Shown here: positions 17,066 to 26,328 of the stretch, one piece after another | Position numbering within the stretch: position 1 is the first letter of the stretch | How the letters are laid out: the number at the start of each line of letters is the position of its first letter | Assembly (NCBI GenBank): GCA_965279095.1 | Contig: CBDIHH010000005.1 | Location: 614,119 to 678,118 of the forward strand | DNA: 64,000 nt | Origin: CBDIHH01 sp965279095 | GTDB taxonomy: Bacteria > Pseudomonadota > Alphaproteobacteria > Caulobacterales > Caulobacteraceae | Direction of reading: 5' to 3' | Made by a program: the position numbers and the translations under genes | The notes under the pieces: model-generated | Seen by the model: the letters and a program-made list of their open reading frames with translations, nothing else | Told to the model about the DNA's origin: nothing | Database searches by the model: none

Positions 17066-18545
17066 TTCCAGCTCCGACGCCGCCGTCATCGACGTCGGCT
17101 CCAACTCGGTCCGCCTTGTGGTTTATCGCCTCGAGGGCAGGGCCATCTGGACCGTGTACAACGAGAAGGTGCTGGCCGGCCTGGGGCGCGACCTGCGTCG
17201 CACCGGCAAGCTGTCCGTCGAGGGCATAGACGCCGCCCTGGCGGCCCTGCGCCGGTTCAAGGCGGTGCTGGATGCGATCAAGCCCGCCGCCGTCTATTCC
17301 GCCGCCACAGCGGCCGTGCGCGAGGCGCAGGACGGGGCGGCCTTCGTCGAGCGGGTGCGTCAGGAAGCGGGCGTGGACCTGCGCGTGCTCTCCGGCGAGG
17401 AAGAGGCGCGCTACGCCGCCCTCGGGGTTATCGCCGGCGCGCCCGAGGCCGGCGGCGTGGCCGGGGATCTGGGCGGCTACAGCCTGGAGCTGGTGCGCAT
17501 CCGCGGCGGCAAGCCCGCCGACCGGGTCACCCTGCCGCTGGGCCCCTTCGCCCTGATGGGCGGAGGCGGCTTCAAGGAGGCCGAGGTGAAAGCCGCGGTG
17601 GACAAGGTGCTGAAGCCCATCGCCGCCAAGTTCCAGAGCCCGTGCTTCTACGCCGTCGGCGGCGCCTGGCGGAACCTGGGCCTGCTGCACATGCAGATGG
17701 CGAGATACCCGCTTGAAATCCTGCATCAATACGAGATCAGCGCCCGCGACGCCTGCGAGGCCGCCCGGTTTGTCTCGCGGCAATCCAAGAGCTCGCTGGA
17801 GCGTATCGAGGGGCTCTCGCGAAAGCGCCTGGAGACCCTGCCCCACGCCGCCGTGGTGCTGGAGGGGGTCATCGAGCATCTCGGCGTCGCCACCATTCAG
17901 GTGTCGGCCTTCGGCCTGCGCGAGGGGCTGTTGTTCGACGCCATGCCCCGGGCCGTCCGGGCGCGCAGTCCGCTGATCGAGGGCTGCGCCGCCCTGGGCG
18001 GGCGGCAGGACGCCGCCGAGCACCTCGGCGCGGGCCTGGAGACCTGGCTGCTCCCCGCCTTCTCGGCCCTGCCCTCGGTGCTGGAGGACGACCGCGACCG
18101 GGTGTTGCTGGCGGCCGCCTGCCGCCTGGCCGACCTCGGCTCGCGGCTGCATCCCGATCACCGCGCCCAGTTGGTGTTCGAACAGGTGCTGCGCGCGCCG
18201 ATCCCCGGGATGAGCCATGTGGAGCGCGCCTTTTTGGCCTGCGTGGTGTTCGCCCGCCACACCGCCTCGTCGAGCCTGCCCGAGCCCTATATCGTCGACC
18301 GGCTGCTGAGCGACGACCGGCTGAAGCGCGCCCGGGCGCTGGGTTCGGCGATCCGCCTGGGCTGTGACCTGTCGGGCCGCTCAACGGACCTGTTGGCGCG
18401 CTCGTCCCTGTGGATCGACGAGGAGACCGTGACCCTCACCGCCGCCCCCGCCTCGGCCGACCTGCTGCTCGGCGAGCAGACCACCCGCCGCGCCCAGACC
18501 CTGGCCAACATGCTGGACCGCAGCCTGCGCATCGACCGCGGCTAG
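17046..18545 (+). CDS. ppx: Exopolyphosphatase / guanosine pentaphosphatase (Ppx/GppA)
   Basis: A 499-residue member of the sugar kinase/Hsp70/actin fold with phosphate-binding motifs DVGSNSVRLVVY near residue 16 and GDLGGYSLELV near 140. It is expected to release phosphate from polyphosphate and possibly hydrolyse pppGpp. The C-terminal half is helical and HD-like. The start at 17046 lies inside the ppk end, indicating coupling. The gene ends three bases before the convergent rnd stop. Confidence 0.92.
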   Translation: MSAPAADSSSDAAVIDVGSNSVRLVVYRLEGRAIWTVYNEKVLAGLGRDLRRTGKLSVEGIDAALAALRRFKAVLDAIKPAAVYSAATAAVREAQDGAAFVERVRQEAGVDLRVLSGEEEARYAALGVIAGAPEAGGVAGDLGGYSLELVRIRGGKPADRVTLPLGPFALMGGGGFKEAEVKAAVDKVLKPIAAKFQSPCFYAVGGAWRNLGLLHMQMARYPLEILHQYEISARDACEAARFVSRQSKSSLERIEGLSRKRLETLPHAAVVLEGVIEHLGVATIQVSAFGLREGLLFDAMPRAVRARSPLIEGCAALGGRQDAAEHLGAGLETWLLPAFSALPSVLEDDRDRVLLAAACRLADLGSRLHPDHRAQLVFEQVLRAPIPGMSHVERAFLACVVFARHTASSSLPEPYIVDRLLSDDRLKRARALGSAIRLGCDLSGRSTDLLARSSLWIDEETVTLTAAPASADLLLGEQTTRRAQTLANMLDRSLRIDRG

Positions 18546-18548
18546 ACT

Positions 18549-19721
18549 CTAGGCGGCCGGCTTGGGCGCCCGCCTTACCTCGACCACGCGCACGCGCGAG
18601 CCGTCCAGCACCAGGGCCAGCTCGCCATGCTTCAGCCTCAGGGCGTCCTCGCCGAAGGCCTCGCGCCGCCAGCCCTGCAGGGCTGGGGTGGCCGCCTCGT
18701 CGTCCTGGGCGATCTTCTCCAGGTCCGACACGGTGGCGATCAGCTTGGAGGCGACGCCGGCATCCTCGGCGCGGGCCTTCAGCAAGACCTTGAGCAGCTC
18801 CACCACCGCGCCATTGGCCTGCTGGCCGGACGAGGCGGGGCGGTCGACCACCGGGGCGTAGGCTTCCGGATTCTTCAGCGCCTCGACCACCGCGGCGATC
18901 AGCTCGGGTCCGAAGCGGGATCCGCCATAGCCCTTGGGCACGCCGCGCAGGCGGTTCAGGGCCTCCACGTCCGTGGGCGCCTGGGCGGCGACCTCGTCGA
19001 TGGCGTCGTCCTTGAGGATGCGGCTGCGCGGCTGGTCGCGGGTCTGGGCCATGCGCTCGCGCCAGGCGGCGACGGCCTTGAAGACGGCGAGATATTTGGC
19101 GGTGTGCTTGCGCGGACGCAGGCGCTTCCAGGCGTTCTCGGGATTGACGTCGTAGTTGGCGGGATCGATCAGCGCCTGCATCTCGGCGGTCACCCAGCCC
19201 AGGCGGCCCTCCTTGTCGAGCCGGTCCTTCAGGCGCGGGAACAGCGCCGCCAAGTGGGTGACGTCGGCGAGGGCGTAGGTCAGCTGGTTCTCGCTGAGCG
19301 GCCGGCGGCTCCAGTCGGTGAAGCGGCTCGACTTGTCGAGATCGATCTTCAGCATCTGCCGCACCAGGGCGTCATAGGCCACCTGCTCGCCGAACCCGGC
19401 GGCCATGGCGGCGATCTGGGTGTCGAACAGGGGGGCAGGCAAAACGCCGAGATTGTTGAAGATCTCGATGTCCTGCCGGGCGGCGTGGAACACCTTCTCG
19501 ATCGATGGATCGGCCAGCACCTTGAGGAAGGGCGCCAGGTCGAGGCCCTCCGCCAGGGGGTCGATGACGGCCTCGGCATTGGGGCTGGCGGCCTGGATAA
19601 GGCACAGCTTTGGCCAGTAGGTCGTCTCGCGCATGAACTCGGTATCGACGGCGACGAATGGTTCGCCGGCGAGCCGCGCACAGAAAGCTTCGAGGTCGGC
19701 AGTGGAAGTAATCGGGGTCAT
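18549..19721 (-). CDS. rnd: Ribonuclease D
   Basis: RNase D is a 3'-5' exoribonuclease that trims tRNA precursors. The 390 residues contain the DEDDy exonuclease motifs: VAVDTEFMRETTYW (Exo I), FHAARQDIEIFNN (Exo II) and LTYALADVTHL (Exo III). An HRDC domain at about 205-290 and a shorter C-terminal helical domain follow. The ATG at 19721 is divergent from purM, with 84 bases between. Confidence 0.95.
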   Translation of the reverse strand: MTPITSTADLEAFCARLAGEPFVAVDTEFMRETTYWPKLCLIQAASPNAEAVIDPLAEGLDLAPFLKVLADPSIEKVFHAARQDIEIFNNLGVLPAPLFDTQIAAMAAGFGEQVAYDALVRQMLKIDLDKSSRFTDWSRRPLSENQLTYALADVTHLAALFPRLKDRLDKEGRLGWVTAEMQALIDPANYDVNPENAWKRLRPRKHTAKYLAVFKAVAAWRERMAQTRDQPRSRILKDDAIDEVAAQAPTDVEALNRLRGVPKGYGGSRFGPELIAAVVEALKNPEAYAPVVDRPASSGQQANGAVVELLKVLLKARAEDAGVASKLIATVSDLEKIAQDDEAATPALQGWRREAFGEDALRLKHGELALVLDGSRVRVVEVRRAPKPAA

Positions 19722-19805
19722 CGGCTAGCTATAGCCCCGCGCCGCGGCCCCTGCGCAAGAGGGTTTGACCGCGCAGCCCTGTTACCGCCTCGATTCGGAG
19801 CCATC

Positions 19806-20831
19806 ATGACCGACCGCCCCAACGGCCTGACCTATGCTCAGGCGGGCGTGGACATCGACGCCGGCGAAGCCCTGGTCGAAGCCATCAAGCCCCTGGCCAA
19901 GGCCACCAGACGCCCTGGAGCGGACGCCGCCCTGGGGGGATTCGGCGCCCTGTTCGACCTGAAGGCCGCCGGATTCAGCGACCCCCTGCTGGTGTCCACC
20001 ACCGACGGCGTGGGCACCAAGCTGAAGATCGCCCTGGAGACCGGGCTGCACGACACGGTGGGAATCGACCTCGTGGCCATGTGCGTCAACGACCTGCTGG
20101 CCCAGGCCGCCGAGCCGCTGCTGTTCCTCGACTACTACGCCTGCGGCAAACTGGACGTGGAGATCGCCCGGCGGGTGGTGGCCGGCATCGCCCAGGGCTG
20201 CCTGCAGGCCGGCTGCGCCCTGTCCGGCGGCGAGACCGCCGAGATGCCGGGGATGTACGGCGGCGACGACTACGACCTGGCCGGCTTCTGCGTCGGGGCG
20301 GTGGAGCGCGGCGCGGTGCTGCCGCGTCTGGACGAACAGAAGGCCGGCGACCTGCTCATCGGCGTCGGCTCGTCCGGGCCGCACTCCAACGGCTATTCGC
20401 TGATTCGCCGGATCGTGGAGCGCTCGGGCCTGGGCTGGGACGCCGCCGCGCCCTTCGCCGCCGATGCGACGCTGGCGCAGGCGCTGATGACGCCCACCCG
20501 CATCTACATCAAGACCGTTCTGCCGGTGCTCAAGACCGGTCTGGTCACGGCGGCCGCCCACATCACCGGCGGCGGACTGATCGAGAATCCCCCCCGGGTG
20601 ATCGCCGAGCACCTGCAGGCGAAAATCGACTGGAACGCCTGGGCCTTGCCGCCGGTGTTCGCCTGGCTGCAGGAGGCAGGCGGCGTCAGCGACCAGGAGA
20701 TGCGGCGCACCTTCAACTGCGGCGTCGGCCTGCTGCTGGTCGTGCCGGCCCACAACGCCGAGCCGATACTGGCCGCGCTGCTGAACGCCGGCGAGGACGC
20801 CTTCGTCTGCGGGGAGCTGGCCGCCCGATGA
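19806..20831 (+). CDS. purM: Phosphoribosylformylglycinamidine cyclo-ligase
   Basis: PurM closes the imidazole ring to make aminoimidazole ribotide in purine synthesis. The 341 residues match the family, starting with LTYAQAGVDIDAGEALVE and including TDGVGTKLKIA, DLLAQAAEPLLFLDYYA and SGGETAEMPGMY. ATG 19806 opens the recognised sequence although the frame is open much further upstream. The stop overlaps the purN start (ATGA), the usual purMN coupling. Confidence 0.97.
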   Translation: MTDRPNGLTYAQAGVDIDAGEALVEAIKPLAKATRRPGADAALGGFGALFDLKAAGFSDPLLVSTTDGVGTKLKIALETGLHDTVGIDLVAMCVNDLLAQAAEPLLFLDYYACGKLDVEIARRVVAGIAQGCLQAGCALSGGETAEMPGMYGGDDYDLAGFCVGAVERGAVLPRLDEQKAGDLLIGVGSSGPHSNGYSLIRRIVERSGLGWDAAAPFAADATLAQALMTPTRIYIKTVLPVLKTGLVTAAAHITGGGLIENPPRVIAEHLQAKIDWNAWALPPVFAWLQEAGGVSDQEMRRTFNCGVGLLLVVPAHNAEPILAALLNAGEDAFVCGELAAR

Positions 20832-21451
20832 CCCGCGCCCAGGTCGGGGTCCTGATCTCGGGGCGGGGCTCCAACATGCAGGCGCTGATCGCCGCGGCCG
20901 AGGACCCCGCCTATCCGGCGCGGATCGCCGTGGTGATCTCCAACCGCGAGGACGCCCCGGGCCTGGCGCTCGCCCGCGAGGCCGGGGTGACGGCGGTGGC
21001 CATCCCCCACAAGGCCTTCGGCGGGGATCGCGAGGCCCATGAGCGGGCCATTGACGCGCGCCTGCGCGAGGCGGGGGTCAGCCTGATCGCCCACGCGGGC
21101 TATATGCGGATCCTGTCGCCGTTCATGGTCGAGACTTGGCTCGGCCGGCAGCTGAACATCCATCCCAGCCTGCTACCCCTGTTCAAGGGGCTGCACCCCC
21201 AGCGCCAGGCGCTGGACGCAGGGGTGAAGGTGTCGGGGTGCACGGTCCACCAGATCACGCCCGAGGTCGACAGCGGCCCCATCCTGGGCCAGGCGGCCGT
21301 GCCTGTGCTGCCTGGCGATGACGAGGATCGGTTGGCCGCGCGCATCCTGGCGGCGGAGCATAGGCTCTACCCCGCCTGCGTGGCGGCCTTCGTACGTGGC
21401 GAAGCACCGCCGACCCTGGGGACGGCGGCGCTCTTCAATCCAGCGGCCTGA
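20828..21451 (+). CDS. purN: Phosphoribosylglycinamide formyltransferase
   Basis: PurN transfers a formyl group from 10-formyl-tetrahydrofolate to GAR. At 207 residues it has VLISGRGSNMQALI at the start, the catalytic Asn/His in LNIHPSLLPLFKGLHPQ and the catalytic Asp in ITPEVDSGPILGQ. It is translationally coupled to purM by a four-base overlap. A small hairpin spans its stop codon. Confidence 0.97.
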   Translation: MTRAQVGVLISGRGSNMQALIAAAEDPAYPARIAVVISNREDAPGLALAREAGVTAVAIPHKAFGGDREAHERAIDARLREAGVSLIAHAGYMRILSPFMVETWLGRQLNIHPSLLPLFKGLHPQRQALDAGVKVSGCTVHQITPEVDSGPILGQAAVPVLPGDDEDRLAARILAAEHRLYPACVAAFVRGEAPPTLGTAALFNPAA

Positions 21452-21458
21452 CGGCCGC
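21443..21458 (+). terminator. Small hairpin across the purN stop
   Basis: GCGGCC-TGAC-GGCCGC is a perfect six-pair stem with a four-base loop covering the TGA of purN, just before the convergent ndk end. There is no T-run after it, so a terminator role is only possible. Confidence 0.35.
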
Positions 21459-21468
21459 CTGACCGGTC

Positions 21469-21888
21469 CTAGCCGACGATTTCGGCGTCGGTGAAGAACT
21501 GGGCGATTTCCATCGCCGCGTTCTCCTGGCTGTCGGAGCCGTGCACCGAATTCTCGCCGACCGACTCGGCGTAGAGCTTGCGGATGGTGCCGTCGGCGGC
21601 CTGGGCCGGGTTGGTGGCGCCCATCACTTCGCGATAGCGGGCCACCGCATTGTCGCCCTCGAGCACCTGGACCACCACCGGGGCGGAGATCATGAAGTCG
21701 ACCAGCTCGCCGAAGAAGGGGCGCTCCTTGTGGACGCCGTAGAATTCCTCGGCCTGGGCGCGGCTCATCTGGATGCGCTTCTGGGCGACGATGCGCAGGC
21801 CGGCGTCTTCGATCACCGCATTGACCTTGCCGGTCAGGTTCCGCTTGGTCGCGTCGGGCTTGATGATCGAGAAGGTGCGTTCGGCCAT
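21469..21888 (-). CDS. ndk: Nucleoside diphosphate kinase
   Basis: Ndk passes phosphate from NTPs to NDPs through a phosphohistidine. The 139 residues start AERTFSIIKPDATKRN, with the catalytic His in NSVHGSDS and the RPFFGELVDFMISAPV segment. ATG 21888 gives the standard length; the upstream open frame shows no similarity. It lies between convergent purN and the divergent ABC-F gene. Confidence 0.97.
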   Translation of the reverse strand: MAERTFSIIKPDATKRNLTGKVNAVIEDAGLRIVAQKRIQMSRAQAEEFYGVHKERPFFGELVDFMISAPVVVQVLEGDNAVARYREVMGATNPAQAADGTIRKLYAESVGENSVHGSDSQENAAMEIAQFFTDAEIVG

Positions 21889-21997
21889 GGAAGTCTGCTC
21901 ATTGGATAAGGAAAAGAAGGTCGCGGGCTTATAGCGGGGCCGCGCCGATGCGCCAAGGCTTCCTCTTCGCGCTGCAACATGGCAAAGGCTCGCCGCC

Positions 21998-23893
21998 ATG
22001 CTTCAGATCAAGGACCTCGTTTTCGACGCCTGGGGGCGCCGCTTCTTCGATGAAGCGACGGTGACCCTCCCTGTGGGCTCCAAGGTGGGGCTCGTCGGCC
22101 GGAACGGCGCCGGCAAATCCACCCTGTTCAAGCTGATCCTGGACCAGCTCCAGCCCACCGGCGGCCAGATCACCTGGCCCAAGGGCGCCCGCATCGTCTC
22201 GGTGGACCAGGAGCACCCGGCCACGGCCGTCACCCTGATGGACACCGTGCTGGCCGCCGACGTCGAGCGGGACGCCCTGCTCAAGCGGGTCGACACCGCC
22301 CCGCCCGAGGAACAGGCCGATATCCATGGCCGCCTGATCGAGATCGGCGCCGAGCGGGCGCCGTCGCGGGTGGCCGAGATTCTCACGGGCCTGGGCTTCT
22401 CCAACGAGGACCTGTTCCGGCCGATGGCGGAATTCTCCGGCGGCTGGCGGATGCGCGTGGCCCTCGCCGCCGCCCTCTTTGGCGAGCCCGAGCTGATGCT
22501 GCTCGACGAGCCCACCAACTACCTCGACCTGGAAGGCGCTCTGTGGCTCGAGGCGCGCCTGAAGCGCTACCCGAACACCGCCATCATCATCAGCCACGAC
22601 CGCGAACTGCTCACCAACGCGGTCGACCAGATCCTGCACCTGAACCAGGCCAAGCTGGACCTCTACACCGGCGGCTATGACGACTTCGAGCGCCTGCGCG
22701 GCGAGAAACTGCGGCTGCAGGCCTCCGCCAAGGTCAAGCAGGACGCCGAGCGCGCCCACCTGCAGTCCTTCGTCGACCGCTTCCGGGCCAAGGCGTCCAA
22801 GGCCACCCAGGCCCAATCGCGCCTGAAGCGGCTGGAGAAGCTGCAACCGATCGCCGCGGTCATCGAGGACCGCACGGCCCCCTTCCATCTGCCCTCCCCC
22901 GAAAGGCCCCTGCCCCCGCCGCTGGTGCGGCTGGACGACGTCACCGTCGGCTATGACGGCAAGGCGGTGATCAAGCACCTGAACCTGCGGCTGGACCTGG
23001 ACGACCGCATCGGCCTGCTCGGCGTCAACGGCTCGGGCAAGTCGACCTTCGCCAAGATGATCGCCGGCGCCCTGCCGGTGATGAGCGGCCACGTGCACCG
23101 GGACCGCCGGCTCACCGTCGGCTGGTTCCACCAGCACCAGATCGAGGCCCTGGACCCCGACCAGACCCCCCTGGAGCTGATCCGCGGCTCCATGCCCGGC
23201 TCCAGCGAGAGCCAGCGGCGCTCGCGCCTGGCCCAGTTCGGCCTGGGCTTCGACAAGGCGGAGACGCCCCATAAGGACCTCTCCGGGGGCGAGCGCGCCC
23301 GGCTGCTGCTAAACATCGTCGCCATGGACCGGCCCGACCTGCTGATCCTCGACGAGCCCACCAACCACCTCGACATCGACAGCCGCCGCGCCCTGCTCGA
23401 CGCCCTCAACGACTACGAGGGGGCGGTGATCCTGATCACCCACGACCGCTCGCTGATGGAGCTGGTCGCCGACCGGCTGTGGCTGGTGTCCAAGGGCGCG
23501 GTCACCGCCTTCGACGGCGACATGGACGACTACGCCCGGCTGGTGCTGGACCGGGCCAAGGGCGCCAAGCCAGCAGCCGCCGCCTCGTCCTCCTCCTCCG
23601 GCTCCAGCAAGGAGGCGCGACGCGCGGCAGCCCAGGCCCGGGCCGACCTTGCGCCGCTCAAGAAGGCCATCGAGGCGGCCGAGCAGCGCATCGCCAAGCT
23701 GACCGCCTCCGCCGCCAAGGCCGAGGAGGCCCTCTCTGACCCGTCCATCTTCCGGCTCAATCCCCTGAAGGCCGCTGATCTGGGCAAGCAGAAGGCCCGC
23801 GCCCTGGCGCAGATCGCCGAGGCTGAGACTGAATGGATGGAGGCCGCCGAACGCTACGAAGCCGCCAAGGCCGCGGCCGGCGTGTCCGCCTGA
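21998..23893 (+). CDS. ABC-F family ATPase
   Basis: A 631-residue cytoplasmic protein with two ABC domains and no membrane segments. Walker A motifs are GRNGAGKST and GVNGSGKST, signatures FSGGWRMR and LSGGERAR, and Walker B regions ELMLLDEPTNYLD and DLLILDEPTNHLD. The linker between the domains (about 230-300) is charged and helical, typical of ABC-F translation factors. The C-terminal 100 residues are Ala/Lys-rich with coiled-coil character, as in Uup and YheS types. I cannot assign the subfamily. Confidence 0.92.
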   Translation: MLQIKDLVFDAWGRRFFDEATVTLPVGSKVGLVGRNGAGKSTLFKLILDQLQPTGGQITWPKGARIVSVDQEHPATAVTLMDTVLAADVERDALLKRVDTAPPEEQADIHGRLIEIGAERAPSRVAEILTGLGFSNEDLFRPMAEFSGGWRMRVALAAALFGEPELMLLDEPTNYLDLEGALWLEARLKRYPNTAIIISHDRELLTNAVDQILHLNQAKLDLYTGGYDDFERLRGEKLRLQASAKVKQDAERAHLQSFVDRFRAKASKATQAQSRLKRLEKLQPIAAVIEDRTAPFHLPSPERPLPPPLVRLDDVTVGYDGKAVIKHLNLRLDLDDRIGLLGVNGSGKSTFAKMIAGALPVMSGHVHRDRRLTVGWFHQHQIEALDPDQTPLELIRGSMPGSSESQRRSRLAQFGLGFDKAETPHKDLSGGERARLLLNIVAMDRPDLLILDEPTNHLDIDSRRALLDALNDYEGAVILITHDRSLMELVADRLWLVSKGAVTAFDGDMDDYARLVLDRAKGAKPAAAASSSSSGSSKEARRAAAQARADLAPLKKAIEAAEQRIAKLTASAAKAEEALSDPSIFRLNPLKAADLGKQKARALAQIAEAETEWMEAAERYEAAKAAAGVSA

Positions 23894-23897
23894 CCGA

Positions 23898-24266
23898 TCA
23901 GCGCACGATGCCGGCGACCAGTTCGAGCTGGATCGGCTCGCCGGTGGGCGCCTTGCCGGTCCAGGTCGTGCCGACGCCGCCTTCCTTGATGGCCGGGCAG
24001 TAGGAGAAGGGAATCGACCGCGGCTTGCTCTGCTTCAGGCACAGCTTGGGGCCCTTGATCGTCCACCGCCCGCTGGAGGGCGTCTTGCGGCGACCCTCGT
24101 AGCTGTAGGTCCCGTCGGCCTTGAGCCACAGATGGCCGGTGCGCCCGTCCGGATAGGTGGAGACGATGGTGTTGCCGAACGCCGGCTCCACCTGGACGGC
24201 CGGCGCCGCGGCGATGCAGGCAAGGGCGGCGAGCGAGGCGGCGGCGAGGGGCAACAGGCGGGACAT
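23898..24266 (-). CDS. Small exported protein of unknown function
   Basis: This 122-residue protein has a signal peptide (MSRLLPLAAASLAALACIAAAPA) and a mature part with NTIVSTYPDGRTGHLWLKADGTYSYEGRR and paired cysteines (LCLKQ, SYCPAI). The beta-rich DGTYSYEGRRKTPSSGRWTI pattern suggests a small periplasmic fold. It ends five bases from the convergent ABC-F stop. I do not recognise a named family. Confidence 0.72.
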   Translation of the reverse strand: MSRLLPLAAASLAALACIAAAPAVQVEPAFGNTIVSTYPDGRTGHLWLKADGTYSYEGRRKTPSSGRWTIKGPKLCLKQSKPRSIPFSYCPAIKEGGVGTTWTGKAPTGEPIQLELVAGIVR

Positions 24267-24382
24267 GGGCGGCTCTCGGCGGGGGATCCAGCGTGCTCAA
24301 CGCCTGAGGCCGGCAAAGGCGCCCCGACTGTTCAAAGCGGTCAGGCGCGCTACACTCACGCTGAGGCGAGGAGGCCTGTCCG

Positions 24383-24787
24383 ATGTTCCTGCACCCCCTG
24401 ATCGCGGTGATCACCCTCGCCGCCCTGCTCGTCTATATGGCGACCATCGCGGCGGTGGGGCGCACGCGCCACAAATATGGACTGCTCGCCCCCGCCATGA
24501 GCGGCCACCCGGTGGTCGAGCGGGCCTTGCGGGTGCAGGGCAATACGCTGGAGGGCCTGATCGTTTTCCTGCCTGCCCTGTGGCTTTTCTCGGCCTATGT
24601 GGACGTGCGCTGGGCGGCGGGGCTGGGGGTGTTGTGGATCGTCGGCCGCATCGCCTACATGGCCGGCTACCTGGCCTCCGCCGATAAGAGGGCGGTGGGC
24701 TTTGGGCTGCAGGCCCTGGCGACCCTGGCCCTGCTCCTGGGCGGTCTGGCCGGGGCGGCCAAGGCGCTGATGCACGCGGGGATCTAG
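24383..24787 (+). CDS. MAPEG family membrane protein
   Basis: A 134-residue protein with four predicted membrane helices and the MAPEG signature area HPVVERALRVQGNTLEGLIVFLP, where RxxxNxxE contacts glutathione in family members. Related eukaryotic proteins act in leukotriene and glutathione metabolism; the bacterial role is unclear. AGGAGG lies nine bases before ATG 24383. Confidence 0.87.
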   Translation: MFLHPLIAVITLAALLVYMATIAAVGRTRHKYGLLAPAMSGHPVVERALRVQGNTLEGLIVFLPALWLFSAYVDVRWAAGLGVLWIVGRIAYMAGYLASADKRAVGFGLQALATLALLLGGLAGAAKALMHAGI

Positions 24788-24815
24788 GTCCCCGCGCGAC
24801 GCTTCAGCAAACCGT

Positions 24816-25022
24816 TCAGGACGGGGTCTTGGCCGCGGTCTCGGCCCGGGCCTTTTCAAGATCGTCGCCTTCGGGGCCATCCAGGGCGTCGCTGGCCTCG
24901 CGGGCGGCCTTCTCGACCTTGTCGGAATCCTTGGCGAAGGCGTGCTCTTCCTTCTGGAACTTGCGGGCGGACACGTAGTCGCCCTCGCCTTGAACGCCGG
25001 GGGTGGGGGTCTCGTCGGCCAT
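24816..25022 (-). CDS. Small hydrophilic acidic protein
   Basis: The 68 residues are highly charged and probably disordered: TPGVQGEGDYVSARKFQKEEHAF then Lys/Glu/Ala-rich sequence. I recall similar short proteins with a GEGDYxSAR motif in other alphaproteobacteria, without a known role. AGGAG lies nine bases before the ATG. Composition and the good ribosome binding site support a real gene. Confidence 0.72.
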   Translation of the reverse strand: MADETPTPGVQGEGDYVSARKFQKEEHAFAKDSDKVEKAAREASDALDGPEGDDLEKARAETAAKTPS

Positions 25023-25179
25023 GGCCTGATCTCCTGGTGAGCTTCACAGGGGGAAACTCTGCGGCGCTTGACGGGTTCCCTGGGCACGGGTCGACGGTCC
25101 GCGACGGCTTGAACTCTTGCGGCGCAGCGCAGCGGCGTTAGATCAGTGTCGGCGGCGGCTAGGCTGCGGGGATGGGACG

Positions 25180-26319
25180 ATGTCTGACGTGAGTAAGGGG
25201 CCGGACCCGAGGACCGGCGAGCGGGGCCTGCTGCAGACCCTGACCAGCTGCGTGTTCCTGCTGACCATCCTGGCCTGCCTCGCCGCCCTGCACGTGATGA
25301 CCGCCCTGCTGACGCCACTGATCGTGGCCGTTTTCATGATGATCCTGGTGGATACCGTCTCGCGCCTGGTGGCGCGGGTGCAGCCCCGGTCCCCGGAATG
25401 GCTTCGGGTCACCGCCGCCTTCGTGCTGATGACCGGCATCGTCGTCGGCGCGATCGCCCTGGTGGCCTATTCCGCGCCCGGCTTCGCCTCCAGCGTGCGC
25501 GGCATGAGCGGCCAGCTGTCGGTGGTCCTGGCCGAGATCACCACCCGATTCGGAGTGCCCACGGCCCAGGTCAGCGCGATCATCGCCAGCGTCGATGTGC
25601 GCAACTATGTGGCGATCATGCTGCTGGCCATCCAGCACATGACCACAGGCCTGATCCTGGTGGTGATCTATCTCGGCTTCCTGCTGGCGGCCCGGGCCTC
25701 CTTCGAGCGCAAGCTGAACATGCTGTTCCCGGAAGGGGAGGCCCGCGGCCACGCCGAGCGGGTGTTCGAGCGGGTGCGCACCGGCGCCGAAAGCTATGTC
25801 GGTCTGCAGACCTTCAAGGCCATCCTGCTGGCGTCGACCGCCTGGGTGATCATGGCCCTGCTGGGCCTGCAGAACGCCCTGTTCCTGGCCTTCCTGGTGT
25901 TCCTGGGCGCCTATATCCCGATCCTGGGGCCCGCCGCCGCCGTCGTCGCCCCCACCATGCTGGCGGTGCTCCAGTTCGACCTGACCTGGCGGCCCCTGGC
26001 CCTGTTCCTGTCGCTGCAGACCTCGGTCATTCTGATCGACAACATCCTGCTGCCGCGCATGCAGGGCGAGCGCCTGGACGTCGAGCCGGTGGTGGTGCTG
26101 CTGTCGCTCGGTTTCTGGAGCCTGATATTCGGCATGACCGGGGCCCTGCTGTCGACGCCGCTGACGGTGGTGGTGATCGCCATCGCCGCCGAGACGCCGC
26201 GCCTGCGCTGGCTCGCGGTGGCCCTGTCCAGCCACGGTCACACCCACATCCGCACGCCGCGGCCGCGCCTCATCGGCCCCTCGGCCGCCCCCGCGCCGAC
26301 GCCGCCCCACGCCCCCTGA
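25180..26319 (+). CDS. AI-2E family (PerM-type) transporter
   Basis: A 379-residue integral membrane protein with about eight helices, including LTSCVFLLTILACLAALHVM near the N-terminus, a long soluble loop (about 95-210) and the conserved core VFLGAYIPILGP with VEPVVVLLSLGFWSLIFGM. The family covers PerM and the proposed AI-2 exporter TqsA; the substrate here is unknown. ATG 25180 precedes a polar N-terminus. It converges on cckA, with ten bases between the stops. Confidence 0.87.
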   Translation: MSDVSKGPDPRTGERGLLQTLTSCVFLLTILACLAALHVMTALLTPLIVAVFMMILVDTVSRLVARVQPRSPEWLRVTAAFVLMTGIVVGAIALVAYSAPGFASSVRGMSGQLSVVLAEITTRFGVPTAQVSAIIASVDVRNYVAIMLLAIQHMTTGLILVVIYLGFLLAARASFERKLNMLFPEGEARGHAERVFERVRTGAESYVGLQTFKAILLASTAWVIMALLGLQNALFLAFLVFLGAYIPILGPAAAVVAPTMLAVLQFDLTWRPLALFLSLQTSVILIDNILLPRMQGERLDVEPVVVLLSLGFWSLIFGMTGALLSTPLTVVVIAIAAETPRLRWLAVALSSHGHTHIRTPRPRLIGPSAAPAPTPPHAP

Positions 26320-26328
26320 GGCCGCCGG

